A DNA stretch of 64,000 nucleotides. Origin: Tenrec ecaudatus (Eukaryota > Chordata > Mammalia > Afrosoricida > Tenrecidae). Location of the stretch: positions 128,410,758-128,474,757 of the forward strand of contig NC_134536.1 of NCBI RefSeq assembly GCF_050624435.1. The letters are read 5' to 3'. Each line of letters opens with the position of its first letter. Within the stretch, counting starts at the first letter, position 1. Below the pieces are notes generated by a model, which saw only the letters and a program-made list of their open reading frames with translations, was not told the DNA's origin and did not search any database. This document shows positions 1-14,229 of this stretch, in pieces. Both the position numbers and the translations under genes were made by a program.

Positions 1-237
1 GATGCTTCTTTGCCTTTCTGCTTCTCTGCAGCTCTTTGGAAGAAGGATTCCAGACAATTGGGTGCTTTCTTGGTGGATGGACCACTTCCCTGGGTCTTAG
101 CTTCTGAACTGGCACCTGGCACCTTTGGCAAATAACTGGGGTCACTGCTCAAGAAGACGGTGATGTCTGTGCCAGACCCAGGGGTAGAGGCAGAGAATTT
201 GGAGGCCGAGAGGAAAAGCATCGTGAGAGGAGGGGAC
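1..237 (-). CDS. POLH: POLH exon 11, 5' part (residues 418-496, cut by window edge)
   Basis: Acceptor ttttgtacag precedes 237, and the exon runs off the left edge. It starts SPPLTMLFLSASKFS just after the catalytic core, then enters the unstructured C-terminal region with a serine-rich stretch. A LESFFQ motif is encoded at about 36-53; the FF pair belongs to the REV1-interacting type of motif known in polymerase eta. In human this last exon also carries nuclear localisation, ubiquitin-binding zinc finger and PCNA-binding sequences, none visible here. The frame is open to position 1. Confidence 0.93.
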
Positions 238-3200
238 CTGTACAAAAGGAAAGAAACAAGGTGAGCCCTGATTTCCAAATTGAGGACAGAGTCAATGCCT
301 AAAATGATTGGGAGTCTGCTTCTACCACAGAAGACATGACTACGTGGCCCAGCAGTGGTCCGGAAATGTTCCTGTGTATCTGATTGTTAACACAGGTTCA
401 GCAGACCCGAGGGGTCAGATTACTGGTGTTTCTAGCAAGTTCTTAGCGGTGGCTGCTGCTGCTGACCAGAGACACTCTTTTGATTGAGAGGAAGACAATC
501 ACTATTTTAGCAAACACCCACCTTAGTATAGTTCCCTGACAGCGGGGGATTCTTTTTAAAACACATTTCTGATGTTGAGCTGCTATGGTTCAGGGTTACA
601 TGCACGCGCGCACGCGCACGCACACACACACACACTTCAGGGTTGGGCAAGAAAACAAAATTGTTTTTTTCATTCAAGGCAACAAAAACCCACCCTACAG
701 CCCAGTGTTTCCTGAAGTGGGTGCTCCTGCCCCTTCAGGAGTGGGGCGCTGGGGTGATCCAGGCTGCTGCAAAGCGGTTTCCTACACTTTATCCCAGATT
801 ATGGGTGATGGCACCAAAGTTTTCACTTGCCAGGGGGGCACTGACTAATTTATTTTTTTCCTGGAAAGGGGGTGGTAGGTCCAATCAGTTTGGGAACCTG
901 TGGTTTAGAGTAATAGTTAATTATTTAATCATAAATAATAATAATAAACTGGAAAGACTGCAAACAAATCCTTTTAAGCCATCCCAGACGGATTTTCCAC
1001 TCTGCACTTTCTTGGGAATGAAATTCTACAACTCCTTTTGATCACCCATCCAGTGTCTCGGAAACAAAGATTGCTGTCACAGTTCCTCATTCTGCCCGTC
1101 ACCCACATCGGTTTTCACATGAGCGGAACTTCAGAGAACACATTCTTCTACCAGATGAGTCCCTCGGGTACAGAGAACGATCCACAATGCTGTGTGTCAC
1201 ACAGCGAGCATGAGGCGCTGTTTTTAAATGAAGGCAGTGCCTCCCCATCCTCAGGCTTTACATTTTGGGACAGCCGACCGGCAGGTCATCTTGATGCTTC
1301 CCGCACAATGAACCTCACAGCTGTCTAGTCTGGGATTAGGCAGTGTTCAGTCAGGTTTCACACAAACACAGTACTACAATGGTCACTTATCGAAAACATT
1401 TTAGTATTTAAAACAGTGTGAAATAAAAGGTAAATTATCCTACGTAAAGAACAAAGGCCCTCAAACTTCAGAGACCCTATCATATTGTAGAGGTCTGTAC
1501 AGTTAATAGTCGTGCCAATAAATCTACATACACGATGATTTCAGTGATTCACCAAACCATCATTTCAATATCGATCGTCCAGTCTGCTGTTGCTATGCGC
1601 CATCGAGTTCATCCCAGCGCTGCCCCCGAGTTTCCCGGGAGCAGATGACCAGGTCTTTTCTCCCACCGTAGAGAACTCCCTCATTATGCCACCTGGGCTC
1701 TTCAATCAATGTAATAGACATGTTGTTCATGGTCAAGTAGAGGGTCAGTGAAAAAGAGGGACATCCTCCCCCAGAGAGATTGACACAGTGGCCCGTAACA
1801 AGGGGCTCACACATTAACAGCCGGGAGGATGACATGTGCGGGACTGGGCAGCACCTACCAACTAACAACATGCAAAATAAGTCAAGGATCCCAGGTGTGA
1901 AAACCACTCCTACTTGGGCAGCAAATGAACACACTTCAAAAAGATGTTCTTCCATACTTTGTCCAATTTCATGAGCAACTGAAGCAGAATTTACAATAAC
2001 AGATGGCAAAAGTTACACCACCAGAAGAACGTATAACTGAGTTGAGATGTTAGAGATAATCAACAGGTTTTTAAAACAGAACAATCAAATCATTGACAGA
2101 AGTCTCTACACATATTCTTGGAACTCAAGTTCCTCTGCCACTAGCAGGTTAACGCCTCCTTTGAGTCCTGGGAATTTGCATGCACCAAATGGTAACAAGG
2201 AGGTCCCAGCTGAGCTGCCTTGCTTCCAGCATTGCAACTGGGTTTCCTCCCTCAGTGAAAGACCGGTCCCCTCTGCTCGAAGTGTTACTAGCCAGCGTCA
2301 CAAAGAGCTAAGCCCGGCTGGAAGAGAGCAGATGCTTACTCATTTTAGAGCTAAGGCAGGCCATACATCTCTGGCAAGGAGATATGCTCAAAGAGAACCC
2401 ACCACTGCGTTTGGATCCCAGAAGTGTTACAGTTCCTGATGACAGCAAATGCGTCCTGGCTCATCTTGTGTGCGTCATAGTGGGTGAGGGCACAACAGCG
2501 GCGCAGGCTGCTGAGACGCGTGTCTCCTTGTATCCGAATGCTCACAACCAAATGAGTGGCCACCCTGTCGTTCTGTGGGCGGGAGAGGATGGAGACCAGA
2601 ACTGAGGTTACATGAACATCTGGAATTTATGTGCTGAATTGCAGGAAAGGAAAGTACGGGGTGCCAGAGTGGTGTGGAAACAAAGTTCAAAAGTCATCAG
2701 TGCAGCTGTTTATTCCAGCATTTTTCAGGTAAGTTACAAATACAGACTGAAGACCTATTACGCACAAGACACTATTAGGTAGTCTGAGGGATGCAAAGAC
2801 ATTTCCTATATTCATACATCTTATTACATGAACAGTATATAGTCTATAGGATAGAATCATTTTCTTAAAAAATATTTTGGGTGCAAAGAGAAGATAGAAT
2901 TGGGGTGATGAAATATTAAAATATGGAGACGATTTTGACATTGATGGAAAACCACAACAATAAAACCCATTGCTGTCAAGTCCATTCCAACCCCTAAGTC
3001 CCCTGTGTAGGGTCTCCAAGGCGACACATCTTTACGGAGTAGACAGCTTCAGTCTTCCTCCTGGGGAGAGGTAGGTAGGTCTGAGTTGCTGACCCTGCAG
3101 TCAGTAGTCCAACACTTCCCTGGCAACACCAGGAACAAGAGAGAATGAATGAAAGTGTCTGTCTGTCTATCTGTTTTTAGTAGCTACCATACGATATTCT

Positions 3201-6200
3201 ATTTCATGTAATTGTCTAAAGGGAAGATCCAGCTAGGATGTCAAAGATGGAGGATCTGTGCAGCCTTTTCTTTTTCCCTGCTACGATTCTCTTATGCTTC
3301 ATGAGAATGCACGCTTCCTGTAGCGCCTGCTCCTTACCACCCATGTGCAGAAGACACTGCGCAGTGAGCCTGCCTCTAGAGAACACAATCGCTTTTCTTG
3401 CACGCTAGGCATCTGAATGAGAAAGAGGCAGAAATCACATGAACAGTCTACATAGGGAGTTCTTCAAAATCATGGGATATTACAGAAAATGCCCTTAAGG
3501 CAAAGGAGACGAGAACAGCAGCTATTTGGGGGGTAAAGGAGGCCATGGAAATACATCGGTATACAGTTTGGTAACTTGAGAGAACACAAACTGACAAATA
3601 CAAAGGAACCGTTCTCAAGCAAAGCTATTGGACGACAAGTGGATGCCCGTGGGAGCTGTCCAGGCACTAGAAATCCAGGAGAAACACAAAACACAGTCCA
3701 GATCCTCGTGGTCTCTTTGTGGTCCTGGAAGATGGAGATGATAATGGCAAAGATGCGCGCGATGGACAAGACAGAGCTGAGCAGAGTGGCTAATGTCTCA
3801 GCATGGTTGGAGCAGGATTCGCAGAGGAGCCAACGAAAGCTAAGCAGAGAACTGAATACAGTGAGCGAGAGCTGCTCGGCACGCATCAGCAGAGGCTCTC
3901 CAGGCTGAAGGACCCCTACCGGCAAAGGGGGTGAGGTGGATGCAGCAGAGAAAAGGGTGAGGGCTGGAGGGGAGGGCGTGTGGGGGGGAGGACAGATGAA
4001 GTCAGAGGAGACAGAGGCCTGATCATAAGGGGTTCTGCAGAGTGGACGAAAAGCCCAATCAATCCTTAACACGGCTGAAGCGTGAACCAGAAGCCACTGG
4101 GCTGTATTCAACAACGAAGTTGCAGAGTGTGCTACCAGATTACTTTTATGACGGAAAGTTCTTAGAAACATGCGGCTGGATAAACATTCAGGGATCTGCC
4201 AGGTGCTGCCCAGGTGGCTTACGGAGAAAGGGAGTGACACCTAGTGGCAAAGTCACACAAGCGGATGACCACAGGCCTCCGACCCCAGTTGCTTAGAGGA
4301 AGAACACGCACCGCTCGTTCCTGCTAAAAAAGGAGCAGACTGGTCATTCTGGACTATTCTAGGAAGCAACCAGTTGATTTAGAGGCTTCTCAGATGTCTC
4401 AAAAAGAGAGAACACAGCAAACTATGCCTTAAGTGACAAACAAACAAACAAAGCTCCCTACAGACAAATCAGACATCTGACAAGGGACAAAGATCAAGAC
4501 TTGATGTAAAGAACTCCTAATAACTGAAAACAGAACACGTGAATCTTTAAACTGGATGAGGGCTCTCATGATACTTTTCTCTGAAGACGACATGTAAACA
4601 GCCACAGGTGAGGCTGAAATCAACACCATGAGGACCACAGTGAGACCCCTGACACCCACTGCCAGGATCCAGTTGTTGTGGAGTGAGTTCCAATCCACAG
4701 AGACCCCAAGTGTGCCGGGTGGAACTGGGGACCCCAGGTTTTCAGTGGCTGCTTTTCTGGATTGCCAGAAGTTTTTTCCACCGTGCCACTGGGTAGACTC
4801 AAGCCTCCAGCCTGTCAGTTATCAGCTGAGTGATTGAACACAGTACTGACTAGCAGGGCCAAATCAAAAAGATAGAGCAAGGAGTGGCAGCAGATGTGGA
4901 GAAGTGGGAACCCTAGTATCCTCTTAGTGGGACTACTAACTGGTGCGACTACTTTGGAAAAACAGTTTGGCATTTCCTCAAAAGGAAATGACTCAGCAAT
5001 TCCACTCAACGAAAGTATATGTCTACTAAAAACTCATGAGTGTCCATAGCAACGATTTATAACAGCCTACATGTCTATCCACTAATGAATGGATCAAGCA
5101 AATGTAGTCTATTCATACAGCGTAATGTTATTCAGCCATTAAAAAGGAGTGAAGTAGCAATACATACACCATGCCTGAACACCTGCTAAGTCACAGACCA
5201 AGTCACCAAAGGCTACTTGTTGTATTATTCTGTTTACATGAAAAGCCAAGAAAAAGCAGATCTACTGAGATAGATGGATGGAAGGAAGGAAGGAAGGAAG
5301 GAAGGAAGGAAGGAAGGAAGGAAGGAAGGAAGGAAAACTGACTAGTGGTTGCCTCGGGCTGAGGACCAGAGAGGAAAATGGAGAGCAACTGCTATTAGTT
5401 AGAGGGCTTCTTGATAAAGTGCTGGAAATGCTCCAGAATTGATTGTGGTAATGCTTGCATAACTGGAGTATACTAAAATCCACTGACCTTTAAATAGGTA
5501 AATTTGTGCTAGGTGGTGAAATGTACATTAAATATTTCTTTGAAAATGAGCAAAACCCCAAAGATATACCCCATCACACCCACTAGGATGGCTGTTAAAG
5601 AGGGGCCCTCCCAATGTACAGAGAGGACCATAGAGCCGGCCCCAGGCAAGATGCAACATCCTGCACTGGCCCATGGCCCTACACAGGACAGCACCAGAGA
5701 CACAACGTAGGATGTGCGACTGAGCTGCCCCCACCATACTGAGGCAAAACACTGGGGCGTGCAATGAAGCAGAGGAAGCAGCAAAGCAAGGAGGTCCCAA
5801 GGGAGCATGAAGGATGGACTTTGGGGCCAGGATGTGGCACCGCATCAGACTGATCTGGAAAGCACTCCTGAAGGTCACAAACAGATCTTGAACTACTAAC
5901 AGGCTTTTCTTTCTTTTTTTTCCTCTTCTTTTAAATTTTGTATGTCAGTGGCTTTTTTGTTTGTTAGCTTGTCGGTGTTGTTACCATCGTCGCCATGTCA
6001 AAGCCAACCCCAATTTTATGCACATAATATAGCTGCAGGTCCACCTAGATAAGATAGGCTGGACAAACAATATGAGAAGAAAATAATGGGACCAATGGTC
6101 CCGGTGGGACATGAGAGTGTGGGAGGTAGGGGAAAGGAGGTGTTGGCCAACCCAGGGACAAGGGAACAACGAGTGGTTCAAAACCAGTGGCAGGGAGGGG

Positions 6201-9200
6201 ATGGGAGGACTGGTAGGGAGTGACCAAGGGCGAGGTATCTGAGAGGAATTACTGAAACCAGAATGAAGGCTGACATGGTAATGGGACAGGAGGAAAGTGT
6301 AAGGAAATGGAGGAAAGGAGTAGAAACAAAGGGCATACATAGAAGCCTAAATACAGACATGTATATATGTAAATATATTTATGATTATGGGGAAGTAGAC
6401 CTATGTGCATATATTTATAGGTTTAGTAGTAGGGTAGTAGGTGGACATTGGGCCTCCTCGTGTGCATTCCCTTAATATAAGAGCACCTTGCTCAGCTAAA
6501 TGGTCATTTGATGATACTCACCTTCCGGACATGATCGCTGAAGACAGATGTGTGCATAAGCAAACATGGTGAAGAAAGCTGATGGTGCCTGGCTATCAAA
6601 AGATATAGCATCTGGGCTCTTAAAGGCTTGAAGGCAAACAAGCAGCCATCTAGCTCGGAAGCAACAAAACCCACAGAGAAGAAGCACACAGCCTATGTGA
6701 ATATGAGGTGTTGAAGGGATCAGGTAGCAGGCACCAAAGAACAAAAACCATCATTGTGTGATCACCTTCCCCACATAAACACTGAAGACAAATGTGTGCA
6801 TAAGTAAGTGTGGTGAAGAAGGCTGATGGTGCCTGGCTATCGAGAGATATAGCATCTGGGGTCTTAAAGGCTTAAAAGTAAACAAGCGGCCATCTAGCCC
6901 AGAAGCAACAGAGTCCACATGGAAGCAGCACACCAACATGTGTGATCATGAAGGGCCGAGGGGACCAGGTTTCAAGCACCAAAGACGGGGGGGCGGAATT
7001 TATCATCGTGAATGAGGGGAGCGCCAGTGATGGGGATCCAACGCCCATCTGTAGACAACTGGACATCCCTTGCAGAGGGGTAGTGGGGAGATGAGTCACT
7101 CAGGGTTCAGTGTAGCAACAACGAAAGTCACAATCTTCCTCTAGTTCTTAAACGCTTCCTCCCCACAACTATCATGATCCCAATTCTACCTTGCAAACCT
7201 GGTTAGACCAGAGGATGCACAGCGGTACAGATGGGATCTGGAAACACAGGGAATCTAGGACAGATGAATCCCTCAGGACCAGCGGTGAGAGTGGCGATAC
7301 AGGGAGGGAAGGGGGGGAGGGATACAAAGTGGGAACCGATTACAAGGATCTACATATAACCTCCCCTGGGGGGATGGGCAACAGAAAGGTGGGTGAAGGG
7401 AGATGCTGGGCAGTGTAAGATAAGATAAAATAATAATTTATAAATTATTAAGGGTTCATGAGGGAGGGGGGAGCAGGGAGGGAAAAAAGAAAAATGAGGA
7501 GCTGATTCCAAGAACCTAAGCGGAAAGCAAATTTTGAGAATGATGAAGGCAATGAGTGTATAAGTGTGCTTTACACAATTGATGTATGTATGGATTGTGA
7601 TAAGAGTTGTATGAGCCCCAATAAAATTATTTTTTAAATGCATAAAATAAAATGTATTCAATTACAAAAAAAAAAGCGGGGCCCTCCTGTCCTGGTAATA
7701 ATGAATAAACTTTGGTTTATATAAAATAAAATAAACAGAGGAGGGGAGAGGGGGGATGACGAGTGCCGAAAAGGATGAAGAGAAACAGGACCCGCAGTAG
7801 CAAACAGCCTGCTGGTTCCACAAGAAGATGCAGAACAACCACAGGCCCAGTGTCTGCACACTTCGCTGAAAGCAGCACTCAGACAGACACTGGTAGGCAC
7901 AACAGCCCAACAGTGGGCACAATCTAAGTTGTGTATCATCATCGGCTGAATGCATAAGCAAAATGTGATAGTCATATAACAGAAATTATTCAGCAATTAA
8001 AAAAGACATTCTGAAACATGCTATGTAACACAAACCTTGAAACCACTGAAAAAATACGTCAGCCACAAAGAACATGTATGATTCTACTTACATGAAATAT
8101 CTAAAATAGACAAATTCAAAGAGACAGAAAAGTACCAGGTCAAGAGGAGGAGGGGCTGGAATGTGGAGTTATAATTTAATGGGTACAAAGTTTCTGTTTG
8201 GGGTGATGACAACGTTTTGGAAATAGTGGAGCAGTTACACAACACACTGAAGACAATGAATGCCACTGAGTCGTGTACTTACACATGGTGAAAACAGCAA
8301 AGTTTGTGATACTGCAACATACATGAGTACCTCCTCATGTTTGTGCTTGTGTGTATATATGTGTGAAGCACATCACTTGTCAGATCTATGGCTGAATACT
8401 CATTCGAAGTATTCCTGTCATTGATTCTCGGGTCCACCGTTCTTGTGTCATGCAGACTACATTTAAGTGCAGTAAGTTAGTCCAATCCTAACGGTCCCGT
8501 TTCTAACGCTACGTAAGTGGTAAGTGGAGTCAAAAGTTGATAAAGGACCACTGAATATTCAAGATTGTAGAAGGAGTCAGATAAAGTTGAATGGTAATGG
8601 AGGAGATGGAGCTAGAAGCTTTAGTTCAAGTTCAGGCTTTAAAACTATCATGCTACGTTTCATGGGTGCATGTTGGGGAAAGGTCTGTAAGATCTTAAGC
8701 AGAGTTCCTTGGGTAATACCTTTTTGCTCACTTTGTTCCTATGCCATAAAGGAAAAGCAATTGCTGTTGAAATCCCAAAGCCCACTCCAAGAAAGAAAGA
8801 AAGACGAGCTCACATCATTTCGGTCCTTGGTCAGTCTCTCCTCCAGTTCCTGGGCTAATTGCAGAAGCCACCATTGAACCTACAGAGGGGTGTTGAGGTT
8901 GAAATCTTCATTGAAAACTCTAGCTCGGCTACAGAATGAGTTGCTGGGTGTGTTCAGGTCCCCCCAGACAACAGCTCTCTGCCCTGCCCTCAATGCCTCG
9001 TCTTGCTGACATACCACAATGAGGCCAATTCAGGCATGTGCTAGCTGAGAAAAAGAATGGCCACCTACCCCAAATGGAACTCTATTCAGAACTTTAATCA
9101 CTTCCACCTTCTTTCTTTTTGGGTGCGATAGTTTATTGTGCCAGTCTGGCCGATAAACACAAGTAGGATTAACTGAAGGGCAGAGGGATAAATGGCTCGG

Positions 9201-12200
9201 TGAGCCTCGCCTTGCTTGTTCTGTGCCTCAGTTTAAAGGGGTACACTACCTGTGGGATGCCTAGCCTGTGGACTGTGTCGCTGTAAGTTGAGGTCCCTTT
9301 AAGCCCATACGATTGGAATGTTCGTCTCTGGAGCTGAGGACTGACAGTTGATGACAGTTGGGGACCTGCCTTGCTGTTTGCTGCCTGGGTATATATAGCC
9401 CAGCTCTCTCTACAGAAGGGGACTGGCAACTGGCGGCTCTCAAGCCTTAAAGGACTGCTAGTGTCTCACTGCTTTATAATTTAACTGTTAATTTCTTGTA
9501 TTATCTACTGCATATAATTTAATGGTTCATTTCTTATATTATATATCTATCTTTATAAATATATTTATATATAATTACTATCGATCTGGTTTGTCTCTCT
9601 AGAGAACCCTGGGAAACAACAAAGCTCAAGTTAAACGAGTCAGTTTTCAGTGTTTAGAAACGAACCTCTATTCTTTTCATACTTTGCCTTTCTAGAGAAC
9701 TTTCCCAGCTAACCTAACGAACCTGCCACAGCTGCCAAAACCTGCCTAACCTGGAGAACAGAGGCAGTTGGTGGCATACCTGATCCCGAGTAGCCAGGGC
9801 TGTTTTCCCTGGGAAGTTCTTGCTACAGCCAATGGTTTTGGGCAGTTGCCTGGGTTTAACTGGATCATGCTCAATCCCTCGGCACATGGCGTATAGCCAA
9901 GACCTAATAAAAAAACAGCAAAAAAACAGTCAAGTGAAAATAAAATGCTCCTTCATTTTTGTTTCAACATTTATTGTGAATTAGGTGGTGGCTTACAGAT
10001 CCTTTTTGCATCCAACAATTCAACAACCCCCCAATGGCTTGTCCTGTTCCCCCACCCCCCACTCCCCACCTCATCTCCCTCTTGTTGAATATTGTCTCTC
10101 CCTTCACCCAAGTTAACACCTTCTACCCTTTACCACCGATTACTTCCCCTTTCCTCCCTGAGCTCCCACCCCGGGTTACCCTCAAATCTGTTTCTTTGGC
10201 TATGCAAACATTTATCCTTTATGACGGACTAATTTCACTCAGCAAAATGCTCTCCAAGTCTATGTCAGGAGGTGTTTCACAGGTTCCTTATTCTCCTTTA
10301 ATGTTGTAGAGGAGTCCCCTGGGTGCATGTACCAGTTATTGACCCACTCTCCCCGCACGGTTGTTTCCGTCGTCTCGTTGCTGTGAGCACTGCTGCAACA
10401 GTGAACATGGCCGTGGCTGTGCCCGTAGTTATTTGTGCTCCGGTTCCTTATTTCTTAAGGGTAGACACCCAGTAGAAGAATGGCTGAGTCATGTGGTGTC
10501 TTGTTTGAGGAAGCACCAGGACGCTTTCCACATTGGTTGGACAGTTCGCACAGTGTATGAAGGTTCTATGTTCTCTACACCGTCCCTAGCATTCGCTGTT
10601 TTAGGTTTGGGGGTCTGTTTGTTTGCTCTTTAACTTTGCGATCAATACTAGGTGAAGTGGTTAAATGGTTATTCCTATTAAGACAAATACTTCTATTACC
10701 CTGGCATTCCTTTGATGAAAAAGGTACATTTTGTCTGCAACTAGATGCACCTGACCTCTGACATTGAATCCCTGCCCCTTCTACTGAATCTTTGCTATAG
10801 AAAAGTCCCAAGCAAGCCATAGACTCAGTTCCAGGAAGTTTTGTGGTTTTGTGTGTACACATGTGTGTGTGCACACACATTCACGAAGGCCTAAACATGA
10901 AGACAAGGATCCCTGGTAGCACAATGGTTAAAGCACTTGGCTGCTATACGAAAGGTCAGCAATTTGAACCCACCAGCTGAAATGTAGAAGCAATTTGAGG
11001 CAGTCTGCTTTCATAAAGCTTTATAGCCTTGAAAAGCCTATGGAGCAATCCTGCTGTCCTGTGGGGCTGCCGCGAACTGGAATGGACTTGCTGGCAAGGC
11101 AGTGGGCTTGGTGTTTTGGTAAACACAAAGATGTTAGGGAACATTGCAGCACACATAGATGACGCAGTCGCACAGCAGGTTCTCATTGTGAGTGGTTGTT
11201 ATGTCCCATAAAGTCAACACAAACACAGCCTAGTGAATCCTGAACCACTGCTCTGAGGGGAAATACAAGGTTACAGTCCTGTAAGCTTTCTCTCACGACA
11301 CGGTCAACTGACCTCACAAAACATCATCAAGGGGCTCTGCGTGTGTTTCTGTTTAGGGACACATGCGTTCTGTTGATGCATTAACACCGAGCTCACGGCC
11401 AGCAGCACTGTAACTCGCGCCGGAACAAAGCTTGGTGGACACAGGTATTTTCTCTGTGGGGCGAGCTCAGGTGCAGGAGGCAGCACACTTGAAACAGGGA
11501 CACCCTTAGAGGCAAACAACATGGCAAACTGTGACAAGGACGCTTGTTCCAGTGTGAGCAGACACAGGAAGGTGGACATTGTTTTGTTCCCCCTCAGCAG
11601 GGCGCTGTCTGTGAATGACCATGGCAGCACCATGAGTCCTGACGCTGGGCTACAAAATAAATGCCAGCAAGCAGGCCCATGCACGACAGAATCTGTGAGG
11701 ATCATCTGGAGAGATCCAGGCTCCAGAGTAACAATTCCTACTGAGCCAGCTAGTGGAGAATAACAGGCCATAGTCTAGGACCTAATATTTTAAAGTAAGA
11801 TGGACCAATGAAATTTCCTCAGTAAACATGAACCTAGAGATAGCTGTACCGGGCACGTCTGTCTGTATTTACATCCATAAACGTTCTCTTTGGCAAGAGG
11901 AATTGCTCACCCATTCTTCTCCCCAAAATGACTCTGGAGCTGGGCTTCAGTGAACTGGGTCAGTTCACCCATGTACTCTATCCCCAGGATTTCAACGACA
12001 GAGGCCCCAAGCTTTCCTCCGAGGTTGCGGCTGATAAAAAGGAGAGAAATAATTTAAAGGCATTTGATAAATATCTGGTTAGCATAAAATATTCTGCTTC
12101 TGTTACTGGGTCTCCACAAAGTTCAGGGAAAATTAGAGCACTGAGTTGGTCTCAACTTGCCAGTGCAACTCTAGATGCTTCTGGGAATCCAGTGATACGC

Positions 12201-14173
12201 TGGGAGCTAGGACCTACAAAAAGGGTTAACAGGAGCTCAAACAAAATGTCACCGCCGGACTATCAAGCCAACTATAAATAAACCTTTTAACTGCACAGGA
12301 TTCACTGTCTTATTTTGGAATTAAAATGTCAACACTCAAATAAATCCCTTCTTCACACCACAACCTTCTGGAGTTAAGAATATGCTCAGCCTTCTTGAGC
12401 CTGGCCCTCATGTTCCCTATGACTTTGTCCTTCCGTCTCCTATCTTTTCAGTCCACTTTCCAGCTACTTCTGCTCTTCAACATGGTCTAGCTGAACCGAT
12501 TTATCAACACCCATCTGTCAGTCTGTTACACCATAGTGGCTATGTGTTGATATGGTGGTGGAAATGACACCATCAGTATTTCATCTCCCAGCAAGGTCAC
12601 CATGGCTACCAGACTTAGAAGAAAGGCCTGGCAATCTACGTCGGAAAATGAGTCCATGAAAACCCCGTGGATCACAACAGAACACACTCCAGCACCGTGC
12701 TGCAAGATGAGCCCCCTAGGTTGAAAGGCACTCAGCACACAGTGGCACGGCACTGCAGCACAGATCTGTGGGATACAAAAACACTTTTCCCCAGCTCTGT
12801 CTCCCCCAAAGATATGCCAAACACTAGAGGTTGTTTCAGAGAGAACCTCTCTGAAGGCATTCATCCATCAGACTACTGTCTGGTCCCACCACAGGTGGGG
12901 CTCACTCGCTGAGGTTAGGAACAATGGACTGCTTCCCCTGAAAGCTTAGGCTAAATTACGTCTCCAACTCAAAGGCAATCAAGGTTGAGCCACCATCATG
13001 AATCTAGGATCTGCCCAACTTGTCACATGTGTACCCCCATTACCTCCCCTTCCTATTGCATGTACACCCCTAGATCGTCCCCCTCAATACTATAATACCT
13101 ATAGTACAACCCCTTCCTGTGACGTATGTCTTTACCTGTAAATAGGGGGCTTGCACGCCCCCAGAAGATATATAAGCTTTGGTTAGTACTATATCTCTCT
13201 CCTGCCCTCTCTGCCCAGGCTGTGCATGGACCTGGCTGTTGAGATCATGGCCGTCCAGGTGAGCATGCTACCAAGAAATGTGTAGCATTTATTTTACATT
13301 CTCTCCCATCTCTCCTATCACTCTATGACTTTACTGTAATCTATATATCTGTATCTCTCTCTCTATATATATATTAACCATAACATTGAGCCTACAGAAG
13401 CCGTGATTAGTTGTGGGGGCTGGCTTTCCCCCACACAGATCCGTGTCTCCGATGATTGCGGAGATGACCCAACAACATTTGGCTCTGCTGCACATGGGCC
13501 GACTCAACACTGACTGACCACGACAGCAGGGCTACGTTCCGGTTCACTGGAGACCCTCGGCACTTTCTCCTTTTTTGTTCAAAACGTCTGCACACCAGCA
13601 CTGCTCTCCTGGTCTCACCGAAGTCACTGCAACCTGCCAGACATCCAGACAAAAGCACAGGCTTTTTGCCCTGAATCCTTCTCAGATCACTCCTTTTCTT
13701 CTGTTAGGAACTTTGGGAACTGCCTGCATATTTTCTTTAGCAATTACTCAAGTGCAGTCTTGTGATGGCAGTTTCACTGTTACCTCAGTAACAGGATAAG
13801 CCCTATTGTCAAGGACACATCATTCCTAGGGTCAACCTGATGATTCATCTGATTTGGCTCCTTTTCTCGTGCCCAGGATGGGAGCAACTCAGCCAGGTAC
13901 CTATTTGCCCTGGCGTCAGTCATTGCTAAGGAAGAAACCTCCACCAGAGAGTACCTTCATGTGGATACAAGTGAAATGTAAGGCACGCCCTGAATACTTA
14001 CATTTTGCTAACAGGCATTTGGCTGAAGAGCTGTGGGACCGAGCCGTGGGAGACCAGTGTCTGGCGGTTGGGCTTGTTTAATCCACAGGCCAGTTTTGCC
14101 AGGACCTAGAGCATGGAGAGTATAAAAACCTCACTACTGTCAACCCCCCACACACAGACGGTTGGCGAATATT

Positions 14174-14229
<56 letters not shown>

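Larger units (their letters stand above)
238..2402 (-). other. POLH: POLH intron 10: mostly unique sequence
   Basis: Holds a CG/CA microsatellite at 601-635, an A/T-rich patch near 910-960 and an RTE LINE tail at 1733-1850. The rest shows no reading frame or repeat I recognise. Confidence 0.7.
2573..8813 (-). other. POLH: POLH intron 9: stacked retroelements
   Basis: From left: AfroSINE relics at 2960-3125 and 4640-4840, an unclassified stretch at 3200-4600 with a long minus frame (3470-4240), an old L1 at 4850-5611 split by the 2-kb element at 5612-7672, and the L1 continuing to about 8310. Nothing recognised in 8310-8813. Confidence 0.75.
9904..11910 (-). other. POLH: POLH intron 7: L1 relic and AfroSINE
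   Basis: An L1 fragment covers 9955-10650 and an AfroSINE 10905-11120. Between and after them there is a small GT/CA run at 10852-10880 but no recognised gene. Confidence 0.65.
12031..14001 (-). other. POLH: POLH intron 6
   Basis: Contains an AfroSINE-related element at 12540-12700 and a probable solo LTR at 13012-13437. The remaining sequence (12031-12540, 13445-14001) has no feature I recognise. Confidence 0.65.

Noticed and set aside
2397..2403. Alternative donor two codons further for POLH exon 10
   Set aside because: Would not join in frame with exon 11; the donor after 2403 restores the conserved protein.
3470..4240. Protein-coding gene on the minus strand
   Set aside because: No recognised domain, lies inside an intron of the same-strand gene POLH and has low-complexity composition; kept only as a weak finding.
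5203..5483. Repetitive small proteins with Phe-Leu-Pro-Ser repeats
   Set aside because: Translation of the GAAG microsatellite.
10905..11000. A tRNA gene from the A- and B-box-like sequence
   Set aside because: Belongs to an AfroSINE; no cloverleaf with proper acceptor stem.
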